46,526 nt of DNA from Bacteroidales bacterium (GTDB lineage: Bacteria; Bacteroidota; Bacteroidia; Bacteroidales; UBA932): the NCBI GenBank assembly GCA_015060205.1, contig SUYY01000017.1:1-46526 (forward strand), given 5' to 3'. A model generated the notes under the pieces. The model was not told the origin of the DNA. It searched no databases and saw nothing but the letters and a program-made list of their open reading frames with translations. Position numbers and translations under genes: made by a program. Positions 33,780 to 42,432 of this stretch are shown here, piece after piece; the first letter of the stretch is position 1; every line of letters begins with the position of its first letter.

Positions 33780-35450
33780 TTATCTTCCGGAAAGAAGGGA
33801 CTCAGCATTCGCGATTGCTGCATCAGTCAGCGAAGAACCGCTGAGCATACGGGCTACTTCAAGGACTCTCTGCTTGTCGGAGAGTCTTTCTATTTTAGAT
33901 ACCGCACGAGACAATACAGGGTCTATATCCTTTGAAACAAGATAATGGGCATCTCCCTTGGCTGCGACCTGAGGCAGATGTGTGATTGCAAACACCTGCA
34001 TATATGAACCCATTGCACAGATCATGGAACCCATCTTGTCAGCGACACTTCCAGACACTCCGGTATCGATTTCGTCAAAAATCATGGTAGGCATGTCCGC
34101 ATAACGTGCCCTCATAGACTTCAAGGCAAGCATGATACGCGAAAGTTCTCCGCCAGAAGCACATCTGGACACATCAACGGCGTTGCGTCCTGTCGCAGAA
34201 AATCGGAATGTGACATTATCCTTGCCTGCAGGACCCGGACCGGACTCGGTGACATCCACTTCGAATACGGCATAAGGAAGTTCAAGTCCTCTGACGGATT
34301 CCGTCATCTGACGTGCAAAGTCGACTGAAGCCTTCACCCTTTCCTTGTGAAGACTCTCAGATATTTCGGAAAGAGTCTTCTCAGATGAGGATATGGCATC
34401 GGCAAGGGCATTCTTCCTGTCCTCAAGAGCGGTTGAGTCGAACAGGAGTTCGGAAAGCCTTTCCCTTACTGCAATAAGTTCAGCCTCATCCTTGCATGAA
34501 TGCTTCTGCATCAGGGAGTAAAGCATCGACATTCTGTCCTCCACGACCTCCAGACGGGACGGAGAGACATCTATTCGGGAGTTGACGGATGAAACATCCG
34601 AATATATATCATCCAGTTCCCGTCTGCACGAATCCACCCTTTCCGAGAGTTCCGACAAATCCGGAATATATCTGCTTATCCGCGAAAGGGAGCGTTCTAT
34701 CTCCTTCAACGATGCATCCAGAGACAGCGCGTCGGACGATGGGGAGAAAAGTTCTTCAACTGCGGCAAGACCTTCCTTTATTTCCTCCGCATTTGCCAGT
34801 TGCTTCTGCTCTTCCTCCAGTTCCGCAAGTTCACCTTCCCTGAGGGATGCGGATTCCAACTGACGGTACTGGGCCTCGTTGTAGTCCCTGTCTGCAGAAA
34901 GACGCGCCAACTCCTGCTCCAGGGACTTCAGTTCGTTCTTCTGCTTCATCAACACTCGCCACACCTGTCCGCACTCTTCGCGTAGAGGCATGTTTCCTGC
35001 GAAATAATCAAGTGTCTCAAGTTGGAAATTCCTATCAGACAAAAGAAGTGTCTGATGCTGGGAGTGAATGTCAATCAGACCTGATGATATCTCCTGAAGA
35101 AGAGAAACCTGCACAGGAGAATCATTGACGAATGCCCTTGAGCGTCCTGAACGGTTGACAACCCTCCTTATGATAAGGTGTCCGTCATCCCATTCCACAT
35201 CATTCTCCTCAAGGAGTGCCTTTACGGCAGAACTGTCCTCAACCTCGAACTCTGCTTCCACGACGCAGTTGTCTGCTCCGTCTGAAACCATGGATGCATC
35301 CGCCTTCACTCCCATAAGAAGCGACAATGCACCAAGAAGTATGGATTTACCGGCTCCGGTCTGACCGGTAATAATAATCAGACCCTCCGGAAAATCAATC
35401 TCCAGAGAGTCTATCAATACAAAATTCCTAACCTGAAGCCTCGTCAGCAT
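33780..35450 (-). CDS. recN: DNA repair protein RecN
   Basis: This 556-residue SMC-like ATPase acts early in double-strand-break repair. The Walker A motif GQTGAGKSILLGAL lies near residue 28. A central antiparallel coiled coil with many Glu/Leu/Lys heptads spans about 160-370. The ABC signature CASGGELSRIMLALKSM and Walker B MIFDEIDTGVSG are intact. The stop codon abuts the stop of the convergent LysM gene. It starts 7 bases after rpoZ, last in the leftward trxB-bamD-rpoZ-recN run. In several Bacteroidota coaBC lies between rpoZ and recN; here it does not. Confidence 0.96.
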   Translation of the reverse strand: MLTRLQVRNFVLIDSLEIDFPEGLIIITGQTGAGKSILLGALSLLMGVKADASMVSDGADNCVVEAEFEVEDSSAVKALLEENDVEWDDGHLIIRRVVNRSGRSRAFVNDSPVQVSLLQEISSGLIDIHSQHQTLLLSDRNFQLETLDYFAGNMPLREECGQVWRVLMKQKNELKSLEQELARLSADRDYNEAQYRQLESASLREGELAELEEEQKQLANAEEIKEGLAAVEELFSPSSDALSLDASLKEIERSLSRISRYIPDLSELSERVDSCRRELDDIYSDVSSVNSRIDVSPSRLEVVEDRMSMLYSLMQKHSCKDEAELIAVRERLSELLFDSTALEDRKNALADAISSSEKTLSEISESLHKERVKASVDFARQMTESVRGLELPYAVFEVDVTESGPGPAGKDNVTFRFSATGRNAVDVSRCASGGELSRIMLALKSMRARYADMPTMIFDEIDTGVSGSVADKMGSMICAMGSYMQVFAITHLPQVAAKGDAHYLVSKDIDPVLSRAVSKIERLSDKQRVLEVARMLSGSSLTDAAIANAESLLSGR

Positions 35451-35456
35451 GGCAGA

Positions 35457-35774
35457 CTACTCTTCGTCCTGCTTTGCCATCCTGTAATAAACCTCGCCAT
35501 TCTGGAACTCCTCGATGGCTACAAGGCTAGGTTTAGGCTGTCTTTCGTAATATTTTGAAATCTCGATCTGTTCACGGTTCTCGAAGATTTCCTCCATTGT
35601 ATCACGGTCATTCTTGAAATCTTCAAGTTTACGGGTAAGTTCCTTCTTCTCAGCAATTGCGATCTGGTTTGCCCTCTTTGCAAGAACAACTACTGTTTCA
35701 TAGATGTTTCCTGTTGGCTCTGCAAGGTCGCAAAGGTCTCTTGTCTGTGTGTTTGTCGGTGTTTTCTTTGCCAT
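35457..35774 (-). CDS. rpoZ: RNA polymerase omega subunit, Bacteroidota type
   Basis: This small 105-residue protein has the Rpb6/omega core GNIYETVVVLAKRANQIA (about 22-40), and LVAIEEFQNGEVYYR near the C-terminus matches the omega tail motif. The Bacteroidota form is longer than that of E. coli in its middle section, and the acidic/charged insert KLEDFKNDRDTMEEIFE fits that. Omega helps assemble and stabilise RNA polymerase. Position after bamD and before recN is the conserved context and supports the call. Confidence 0.88.
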   Translation of the reverse strand: MAKKTPTNTQTRDLCDLAEPTGNIYETVVVLAKRANQIAIAEKKELTRKLEDFKNDRDTMEEIFENREQIEISKYYERQPKPSLVAIEEFQNGEVYYRMAKQDEE

Positions 35775-35836
35775 TTTATATATAAATTAAATTTCTCTCT
35801 ACTTAATTATACCGCCGGTTTCAAAGAGGGTTTCAA

Positions 35837-36706
35837 TTATTTTTCTGCCTTTGACAACTTTTTCCTCTCCTTTGCAAAATCCTTCTCGGACATATCGTCG
35901 TCCTGTTCTGCCACGTTCTTGCCCAAAGCCTTCTGAACCTTTGCATAGACGGAGTCAAGTTCCTTGCGATAGTGGGAATCAGGAATTTCACCCACGAAAT
36001 TGAAGTAGTCGTCGACGAATGTCAGATATCTCTCCTTCTGCTTCTGAGGAACACTCAAGGATGCATATTTATATGATGACATTGCTATGTAGTACAGGAT
36101 GTCCTCCCTGTAGATATTGTCTGAATCATCCTTGAGGACATTTCTGAATGCGACTCTTGATGCGAGATAGTCCTCCATCTTATAATAGAGTCTGGCAGAC
36201 TCGTAAGCCTTTTTGTCGAGCCTTTCTCCCAGTTCGACGAGCATGTTGCGGCAGGACTCGAGATTTTCAGATTCCGGATAATCCATGATATACTCTGAAA
36301 TTGCATTCATCGCCTTATATGTCGGAGTCTGGTCCAGTTCGTACCTGAGAGTCTGGAGATAGAGACAGTCCAGACGCAGATACCTTGCTTCCGAAGCAAA
36401 AGGACTCCTTGGATAAGTCTCCACGAACGATTCGAAATTGGTTTCAGCAGTATAGTAGTCCTTTGCATTGTAATTGCTCAGACCCCAATAATATTTGACC
36501 GTATCGTCCTTCTCCGTTCCTTCCGTAAGCATGGAAAGAGACTCGAAAAGTGCCGCAGACTTCGAATACTTCTTATTTTCAAAATAGTCGAAGGCCGCCT
36601 TGTACTTGGCGTCGACATCATTGCTGTTCAAAAGAATCTCGTATTGTGACTTGCATGAGCAAAATGACATCACAAGCAATGCCGCAGATAATATTCTATA
36701 TTTCAT
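35837..36706 (-). CDS. bamD: Outer-membrane assembly lipoprotein BamD
   Basis: This 289-residue lipoprotein has a signal peptide ending SFCSC (Cys18). It contains five tetratricopeptide-like helix pairs, for example AAFDYFENKKYSKSAALFE, YYTAETNFESFVETYPRSPF and YLASRVAFRNVLKDD. It should bind BamA at the periplasmic face of the outer membrane and help receive barrel substrates. The C-terminus is Lys/Glu-rich (DFAKERKKLSKAEK). It starts 12 bases after trxB and is followed by rpoZ, a common Bacteroidota order. Confidence 0.93.
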   Translation of the reverse strand: MKYRILSAALLVMSFCSCKSQYEILLNSNDVDAKYKAAFDYFENKKYSKSAALFESLSMLTEGTEKDDTVKYYWGLSNYNAKDYYTAETNFESFVETYPRSPFASEARYLRLDCLYLQTLRYELDQTPTYKAMNAISEYIMDYPESENLESCRNMLVELGERLDKKAYESARLYYKMEDYLASRVAFRNVLKDDSDNIYREDILYYIAMSSYKYASLSVPQKQKERYLTFVDDYFNFVGEIPDSHYRKELDSVYAKVQKALGKNVAEQDDDMSEKDFAKERKKLSKAEK

Positions 36707-36718
36707 CTTATAAAATTT

Positions 36719-37651
36719 TCACTGTTTCATCTTAAGGAATTTCTCTGCATCCAGAGCGGCACGGCATCCTGATGCCGCGGCAGTGATGGCCTGCCTGTAG
36801 AGCGGATCCTGCACGTCACCGGCTGCAAACACACCCTCGACATTGGTCCTGGAAGTCCTGCCGTCAGTAATTATATATCCTTCCTTATCCACTTCTACCC
36901 ACTGATTGAAAAGTTCGGAATTAGGGTGGTGACCTATAGCGAGGAAGAAGCCGTCCACAGCGATGTCGAACACTTCCCCATCCTTGCGTACAAGACGCGC
37001 ACCCGTCACACCATATTCATCGCCAAGGACCTCCTGAGTGTTGCTGTTCCACAGGATTTCGATGTTTTCCGTATTCCTGACCCTATCCTGCATCGCTTCT
37101 GATGCCCTGAGGACATCCCTGCGCACTATCATATATACCTTTTTGCAAAGTCCTGCAAGGTAGGTAGCCTCCTCACATGCGGTGTCGCCGCCACCAACCA
37201 CAGCGACCGTCTTCTTTCTGTAGAAGAATCCGTCACATGTAGCGCATGCAGACACACCAAGTCCGCGATACTTGATCTCAGAAGGAAGTCCGAGATACTT
37301 CGCAGTGGCTCCGGTAGCGATTATAAGAGTCTCAGCCTCAATCTCATGAGCATCATCCACGACTATCTTGAACGGCCTTTCAGAAAGGTCGGCAGAAGTG
37401 ACTGCGCCCGGACGGATATCCGCACCCAGACGCACAGCCTGCGCCCTCATGACAGACATGAGTTCCTGTCCTGCTATGCCGTTTTCAAATCCCGGATAAT
37501 TCTCTATATCTGTAGTCGTAGTCAACTGCCCTCCAGGCTGTACACCTTCATATACAACAGGAGAGATATCGGCTCTCGAAGCATATATCGCAGCCGTATA
37601 ACCTGCCGGACCTCCACCGACAATAAGACACTGAACCTTTTCCATATCCAT
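36719..37651 (-). CDS. trxB: Thioredoxin-disulfide reductase
   Basis: This 310-residue FAD/NADPH flavoenzyme reduces thioredoxin. The FAD-binding GGGPAGYTAAIYASRA, the redox pair in SACATCDGFF (about 132-141), the NADPH-binding VVGGGDTACEEATYLA and the C-terminal GVFAAGDVQDPLYRQ are all present. Length is normal. A -7 element lies about 40 bases upstream at 37690-37697. It heads the trxB-bamD-rpoZ-recN run. Confidence 0.96.
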   Translation of the reverse strand: MDMEKVQCLIVGGGPAGYTAAIYASRADISPVVYEGVQPGGQLTTTTDIENYPGFENGIAGQELMSVMRAQAVRLGADIRPGAVTSADLSERPFKIVVDDAHEIEAETLIIATGATAKYLGLPSEIKYRGLGVSACATCDGFFYRKKTVAVVGGGDTACEEATYLAGLCKKVYMIVRRDVLRASEAMQDRVRNTENIEILWNSNTQEVLGDEYGVTGARLVRKDGEVFDIAVDGFFLAIGHHPNSELFNQWVEVDKEGYIITDGRTSRTNVEGVFAAGDVQDPLYRQAITAAASGCRAALDAEKFLKMKQ

Positions 37652-37689
37652 TTATTTAAAGCGCACGCGACACACGTCCCGGCAGATTA

Positions 37690-37697
37690 CAAATATA
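37690..37697 (-). promoter_or_regulatory. -7 element of trxB
   Basis: TATATTTG on the minus strand fits TAnnTTTG and lies 38 bases before the trxB ATG. No -33 TTTG was seen at the right distance. Confidence 0.4.
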
Positions 37698-37707
37698 ATG
37701 CTTTTTA

Positions 37708-38553
37708 TCAGACTTTCATCAGATGGTCCTTCACCATTCTGTAAATCCATCCCAAAAGACAATCAGGAAGGATTACGATGAACGGGAAGAACACCTTGTT
37801 CAGAAGACCCGGCATTGTGCCTCTGCGTCTGCAGAATGTCGCTCCCAGGGCACGTCTCACCGCTCTTTCCGGACTGATCATCACCGTCAGGGCACGCGCA
37901 AGTTTCTTCAGGCTCGGCTTGATCGGAATCAACGGAGTATCTACAGCACCGAAATATGCATTTGTCACGCTCACACCCGTCCTCTGACATTCAATCCTCA
38001 ACTCACGGGAATAATCCCTGACAAAGCGCTTCGTATTTCCGTACATGCCTATGCCAGGCCAACTCATCCATGCCGCAAGAGACGAAATATTGAGGATATA
38101 TCCGCATTTTCTCTCCTTCATGGCACCCACATACTTCCTGCAGAGCATCAGAGGTGTGTTCATATGAACCATCATTATAAGACGGAGCATACGTTCTGAC
38201 GTGCGGTCGATTGCCTGACAGTACATCACACCGGCATTGTTCACCAGAACTTCCACCTCACATCCGGCCGCCTCTGTCGCCTCATATACCTTGTCTGCGG
38301 CATCCATGACCGACAGGTCCTGTACCACCGGAAGGAGTTTCAGATTTCCTTTCAGTTCCGCAGGAACCTTGTCCGAAGCCTCCACAGTCTCCCTGACCAA
38401 CGTCTCGGTCTCTGCCAGACCTGCCGCATTGATATCCACAAGGACTATATTGTATCCCCTGAGCGCCAGTTCCTTGCAATATATCCGGCCCATGCCCGAT
38501 GCAGCACCTGTCACCAGAGCATATCGCCTGAATCCCATAAATTTCTTTCCCAT
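37708..38553 (-). CDS. Short-chain dehydrogenase/reductase
   Basis: This is a protein of 281 residues from the ATG at 38553 (MGKKFMGFRRYALVTG). An in-frame ATG at 38607 lies upstream of the predicted promoter, so it is rejected. The Rossmann fold shows TGAASGMGR (cofactor loop), NNAGV, the catalytic Ser in NISSLAAW and the YxxxK pair in GMYGNTKRF. Asp-Ile after beta-2 (VLVDINAAG) suggests NAD preference. The C-terminal part ends in a hydrophobic, basic tail (VFFPFIVILPDCLLGWIY) that may touch membrane, as in ketoacyl- or steroid-type SDRs. Substrate is unknown. Confidence 0.88.
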   Translation of the reverse strand: MGKKFMGFRRYALVTGAASGMGRIYCKELALRGYNIVLVDINAAGLAETETLVRETVEASDKVPAELKGNLKLLPVVQDLSVMDAADKVYEATEAAGCEVEVLVNNAGVMYCQAIDRTSERMLRLIMMVHMNTPLMLCRKYVGAMKERKCGYILNISSLAAWMSWPGIGMYGNTKRFVRDYSRELRIECQRTGVSVTNAYFGAVDTPLIPIKPSLKKLARALTVMISPERAVRRALGATFCRRRGTMPGLLNKVFFPFIVILPDCLLGWIYRMVKDHLMKV

Positions 38554-38576
38554 AGTATGCAATTCAAAAAATCGTG

Positions 38577-38584
38577 CAAAGATA
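38577..38584 (-). promoter_or_regulatory. -7 element of the SDR gene
   Basis: TATCTTTG on the minus strand fits TAnnTTTG and predicts transcription starting near 38570. This is only compatible with the SDR start at 38553, not 38607. Confidence 0.5.
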
Positions 38585-38621
38585 ACAAATTTATTCGGAT
38601 TGGTCACCTTTGGCAGAGTTG

Positions 38622-38653
38622 TTTGGAATTTTGAATAATTCTAAATATATTTG
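38622..38653 (+). promoter_or_regulatory. Promoter of the Fur-family gene
   Basis: TTTG (38622-38625), 20 bases, then TATATTTG (38646-38653) matches the consensus in full. The -7 element ends only four bases before the ATG at 38658. Transcription would then begin at or near that codon, which implies either a leaderless mRNA or use of the ATG at 38682. Confidence 0.65.
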
Positions 38654-38657
38654 CCGC

Positions 38658-39107
38658 ATGAACACACACAAATGTCCTACAATGGAGGAGTACAGGGAAC
38701 TCCTCAAGAAGCATTCCCTCAAGGCAACGCCCCAGAGGCTTGCTGTGCATGAAGCGATGATCGAACTGGGTCATGCCTCTGCAGATATGGTTACAGAAAA
38801 GATAAAAGCCAACGGCACTGCAAAAGTGACATTGGCTTCAGTCTATAACATCCTGACCCACATGGCTATGCTGAAGGTATACAACTACCGTCTGAGTGCA
38901 AACAACAAGATGTATTTCGACGTGAACACCTTCAAGCACATCCACCTGTACGATCAGGAGAACCACACATTCAGAGATGTCGTCGACGACGAACTTGTAG
39001 CATTACTCGAGTCCTATCTGAGCCGCAAGCGCGTCAAGGGATACAAGATAGAAAGCATCGACATACAACTTGTGGCGCGTCCTACCAAAAAGAGATATCT
39101 CGCCTAA
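38658..39107 (+). CDS. Fur-family transcriptional regulator lacking the CxxC zinc motif
   Basis: This is a protein of 149 residues from 38658, or 141 from the ATG at 38682. The winged-helix part has KATPQRLAVHEAMIELGHASADM and VTLASVYNILTHMAMLKVY, the Fur-family DNA-binding core. The dimer/metal domain keeps the histidines of the regulatory site (KHIHLYD, aligned to HDHL of Fur). Where classical Fur and PerR have CxxC for structural zinc, it reads YDQENHTF; the only Cys is Cys5. It could respond to a different metal or to peroxide through His oxidation; this is inference. The gene is divergent from the SDR gene and overlaps the cstA stop by four bases. Because of promoter position the shorter start is quite possible. 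Confidence 0.85.
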   Translation: MNTHKCPTMEEYRELLKKHSLKATPQRLAVHEAMIELGHASADMVTEKIKANGTAKVTLASVYNILTHMAMLKVYNYRLSANNKMYFDVNTFKHIHLYDQENHTFRDVVDDELVALLESYLSRKRVKGYKIESIDIQLVARPTKKRYLA

Positions 39108-40564
39108 AGTGTTCTCTTCGAACCTTTGACGATGCAGAATATGAACGACGCCAATGCGACAACGCCTCCTGCGATATAGCCGATGATCGGCTTGAGACCG
39201 AATCCGAGAGGCGCTACAATCAGGAAGCATACGCAGATGAAAGTCAGGAAAGCGGCAGGGATCGAACACATCCAGTGCTGCTTTCCTTTGTTTATAAGGT
39301 ATGCCGCACCTGTCCACATCACAAGTGCCGCCAGAATCTGGTTTGCAATTCCAAGATAACTCCATGCTGTGGAGAAATCCACCTTGCAGAAGAAGAATGC
39401 AATGGCGAATATAGGGACACAGACTATAAGTCTCTTGACTATAGGCTTCTGGTCATATTTCAGAAAATCGGCGACCGAAAGACGAAGGCTTCTGAATGCC
39501 GTATCTCCCGATGTGATAGGGCATATCACCACTCCAAGAATAGCGATCACCGCTCCCGCCTTTCCGAGCCAACTCTTGCATATCATATCCACCAGATCCG
39601 CCGGTTGAGCGTTCTGCACCAGCACACCGTTTATCTCGGTGCCGACTGAAGTCATGGCGTTGTTCAGTCCCTCAGGACCTCCGCAGTATGCAATGGCTGC
39701 AGTCGCCCATATCATGGTAACGATTCCTTCCGCGATCATCGCACCGTAAAATACAGGACGGGCATATTTCTCATTCTTCAGACACCTGGCCATCATAGGC
39801 GACTGGGTCGCATGGAATCCGGATATGGCGCCGCATGAAATCACAATGAACATCATAGGGAAGATAAGGTTCTTCTCCGGATTCGAATGCCAGTTCTTGA
39901 GTACCGCCGGAGTGAGTTCCATCATCTGATGAGTTCCGTTGATCTCACCTACAATCAGCATGATACCTACTCCCAAGGCCATGAAAAGCAGGATGGCACC
40001 CATGAACGGATAAACAGATCCGATGATCTTATCCACAGGAAGAAGAGTCGCGATGATATAATACCCGAAAATCACATAGAGCCATACGGTCTTGCTGACC
40101 CCTGTAAGATTTTCCATAAGTCCTGACGGGCCTATTACAAAAGAGACTCCTACTGCAAGGAGAAGGAACGCCACTACCACATTCATGAATCCCCTCATGC
40201 CCTTACCGAGATATTTTCCTGTAAGGTCCGGCATATTCACTCCACCATTACGGATGGACATCATTCCTGCAAGGAAGTCATGGACAGCACCCATGAATAT
40301 ACATCCTACCACAATCCATATATATGCAGCGGGACCGAAGGCAGCGCCGGAAACAGCACCGAAGATCGGTCCAAGACCGGCGATATTGAGGAACTGGATG
40401 ACGAATATCTTCCATGTAGGCATAGGCGTATAGTCCACACCATCGTTGATTTCATAAGCCGGAGTTGTTCTTGAAGGGTCGACACCGATGTAACGTGCGA
40501 CAAATTTTCCATAAATGAAATATCCTGCAATCAGCAGAATGACAGCGGTTAAAAAGGTTATCAT
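39104..40564 (-). CDS. cstA: Carbon starvation protein A family transporter
   Basis: This inner-membrane protein of 486 residues has about 13-16 hydrophobic segments. CstA-family signatures are seen: GVDYTPMPTWKIFVIQFLNIAGLGPIFGA-type start, GAVHDFLAGMMSIRNGG, and HATQSPMMARCLKNEKYARPVFYGAMIAEG. The family takes up peptides or pyruvate during carbon limitation. It is the shorter class, without the long C-terminal extension of E. coli CstA (about 700 residues). A matching promoter lies at 40605-40635. The gene ends against the Fur-family gene; regulation by it is possible but unproven. Confidence 0.92.
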   Translation of the reverse strand: MITFLTAVILLIAGYFIYGKFVARYIGVDPSRTTPAYEINDGVDYTPMPTWKIFVIQFLNIAGLGPIFGAVSGAAFGPAAYIWIVVGCIFMGAVHDFLAGMMSIRNGGVNMPDLTGKYLGKGMRGFMNVVVAFLLLAVGVSFVIGPSGLMENLTGVSKTVWLYVIFGYYIIATLLPVDKIIGSVYPFMGAILLFMALGVGIMLIVGEINGTHQMMELTPAVLKNWHSNPEKNLIFPMMFIVISCGAISGFHATQSPMMARCLKNEKYARPVFYGAMIAEGIVTMIWATAAIAYCGGPEGLNNAMTSVGTEINGVLVQNAQPADLVDMICKSWLGKAGAVIAILGVVICPITSGDTAFRSLRLSVADFLKYDQKPIVKRLIVCVPIFAIAFFFCKVDFSTAWSYLGIANQILAALVMWTGAAYLINKGKQHWMCSIPAAFLTFICVCFLIVAPLGFGLKPIIGYIAGGVVALASFIFCIVKGSKRTL

Positions 40565-40604
40565 AACATAGGTTTTGGCCGGAAAACCGGCACGAATCAG
40601 ACTT

Positions 40605-40635
40605 CAAATTTATCAAGTTTCAATCAAATATGCAA
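40605..40635 (-). promoter_or_regulatory. Promoter of cstA
   Basis: On the minus strand TTG (40633-40635) is followed after 20 bases by TAAATTTG (40605-40612). The leader then contains a short palindrome (40571-40588, GGTTTT/AAAACC around GGCCGG) just before the ATG. Confidence 0.6.
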
Positions 40636-40682
40636 CGATTATCCATAGTTTGGCATCTTTAAGCAGGTTTTACGAAAATTAT

Positions 40683-41462
40683 ATGAAAAAGATACTCAGA
40701 ACATTCGCCGCAGCAGGCATATTTTCAGCACTCGCCCTTGTCTCATGCAAAAAGGACGAGGCAATTTACTACGGTAACGTCACAATGGGCAATATTGACG
40801 GCGAGACCATCATCAGCGACCAGGGAAACATATTCGACATCGCCGAATCCGGAGTCACAGTGAATCTCGCATCCTTCGAATACGGCAGGGTGATGCTCTC
40901 ATGCGATGTCCTCAAGAAGACTCAGGACCAGAGATACGACATCAGGCTCACAGGCATTGCATCAGTACTTACCAAAGACGCAGTGAAGGCAAGCACAATA
41001 ACCGATCCGGAATCGGAACTTGCGGTGGAAAATGCCATCAACATCAGGGAGATGTGGTACAGTGGAGGATATCTCAACATGCTCATCGAGTTTGCACAGA
41101 AGCAAGGCAGCAAGACCAAGCATTTCATCAACCTCATCCACGACGACGTCACTGCAGCGTCTGAAGACCAGAAAGGGAAATACACCTTCACACTCCGCCA
41201 CAATGCTTATGGAGAGGTTCCGGTGCAGAACGAGATATATGTAAGTTCAATGGGATATGTAAGTTTCCCTATTGCAAACCTGATCGAAGGCGACGAGGCA
41301 GACATCACCATCAAATGGAAGTCGCATAAATATGAAAACGGAGCATACGACCTCTATGAAACCGAGGATGCTTCAGAGGACTGCAAATGGAAAAGAAGCG
41401 GCTTCGAACAGAACACCACAAAGAAGAGCGTAGAAACAGGTGCATCCTTCTGCGCCAGATAG
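40683..41462 (+). CDS. NigD-like lipoprotein
   Basis: This is a protein of 259 residues from the ATG at 40683 (MKKILRTFAAAGIFSALALVSC). The frame is open 108 bases upstream, but that extension precedes the signal peptide. After the lipobox Cys comes KKDEAIYYGNVTMGN. The N-terminal OB-like domain (GRVMLSCDVLKKTQDQRYDI) and the C-terminal beta-sandwich (MWYSGGYLNMLIEFAQKQ, HFINLIHDD, TLRHNAYGE) match the NigD-like family. NigD was first noted near a nigericin-resistance locus of Bacteroides; molecular function is unknown. It is convergent with the nuclease operon, six bases apart. Confidence 0.85.
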   Translation: MKKILRTFAAAGIFSALALVSCKKDEAIYYGNVTMGNIDGETIISDQGNIFDIAESGVTVNLASFEYGRVMLSCDVLKKTQDQRYDIRLTGIASVLTKDAVKASTITDPESELAVENAINIREMWYSGGYLNMLIEFAQKQGSKTKHFINLIHDDVTAASEDQKGKYTFTLRHNAYGEVPVQNEIYVSSMGYVSFPIANLIEGDEADITIKWKSHKYENGAYDLYETEDASEDCKWKRSGFEQNTTKKSVETGASFCAR

Positions 41463-41468
41463 ATAGCA

Positions 41469-42422
41469 TTAATATTCCTGAAATGCCTGCCAGGACACAT
41501 TGGTCTCGGCAGGTTTTTCTTTTTCATCCTTCAGATTCACAAAGAAATCGAAGCCGGTGAACTGCTCAATCTGATCCACCGACACTGTAAATTCCTGATA
41601 TTCACGCCCCTTGAGGTCCTTGTGAGGAAGCCAGAATCCAATGGCAATGGCATCGGTCACTTCCCCTCCCGTCCTTTTCACCTTCAGGACCACCTTCCAA
41701 TAGTAATTCGGAACAGGAAGGGTCTTGCCGTCATTCTTGTTAACGATCTGCAGGGCGGCAAGGTTCTCATTCACCTTCCGGAACGATGCACCTGTCACTA
41801 TATATAAGGTATCATCCTGAGGGATGGTCTCGCGCACCGCCTCTTCAAGTTCCGCCCAGATCCCGCCATTGAATCCGTTCTGGATCTGCGGAGTCATATT
41901 GGTGGAATAATAGGTCTGGGCCTGCATCTGAGGGACGGCATTGCGGTCAGCATTCGGAATCTGATGCCCCCTCGCATAGATGTTCTTCGGATAATTTTCC
42001 GTCGGGACACTCACCCCATAACCCTTCTTCACGCTGGTCTGCACATCCTCCGACACCTTCGGGTCATATCCCCATATCTCCTCGCGTCCGGTGGTGGTAT
42101 GCGAAGAGCAAAGAGGATAGGCGACCCAATAGGAAGTGTAGGTATCTTCGTCATACAGAGCAGTATAGTTACGCTGCATCCTTCCCTCCATCATGGCATA
42201 ATGAGTCAGACAATGCTCCGCCTCCATGCTCCACTCCCCCGGAAGTTCCAGCCAGGAAGTGCCGTTGGCGGAAGGCATCTCAGCCGTCACCTCCGTCTGT
42301 TGTGTTGAAGGTGATTTCGTATTCTTATATATTGCTCCGCATCCCGTCACCATATACACCACCGCCGCAACAGCAACCAGCATCAGCAAAACTATAAGAA
42401 TTATCTTGAGGGACTTTTTCAT
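41469..42422 (-). CDS. DNA/RNA non-specific endonuclease, lipoprotein form
   Basis: This is a protein of 317 residues from the ATG at 42422 (MKKSLKIILIVLLMLVAVAA). The hydrophobic N-terminus ends VTGC (Cys28), a good lipobox. After a Ser/Thr-rich linker, the nuclease domain (about 55-310) shows YARGHQIPNADR (His153 as general base of the RGH motif), then TNMTPQIQNGFNGGIW with the Asn expected to hold the metal, and LYIVTGASF. These are the hallmarks of the Serratia-nuclease/NUC family. It starts 10 bases after its paralogue at 42433-43215. Outward location suggests use of extracellular DNA as nutrient, biofilm turnover, or escape from DNA traps. Confidence 0.9.
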   Translation of the reverse strand: MKKSLKIILIVLLMLVAVAAVVYMVTGCGAIYKNTKSPSTQQTEVTAEMPSANGTSWLELPGEWSMEAEHCLTHYAMMEGRMQRNYTALYDEDTYTSYWVAYPLCSSHTTTGREEIWGYDPKVSEDVQTSVKKGYGVSVPTENYPKNIYARGHQIPNADRNAVPQMQAQTYYSTNMTPQIQNGFNGGIWAELEEAVRETIPQDDTLYIVTGASFRKVNENLAALQIVNKNDGKTLPVPNYYWKVVLKVKRTGGEVTDAIAIGFWLPHKDLKGREYQEFTVSVDQIEQFTGFDFFVNLKDEKEKPAETNVSWQAFQEY

Positions 42423-42432
42423 TATTTTGGGG

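Noticed and set aside
38554..38607. Longer N-terminus for the SDR enzyme
   Set aside because: The upstream ATG lies beyond the predicted promoter (38577-38584), and the added residues precede the normal SDR start.
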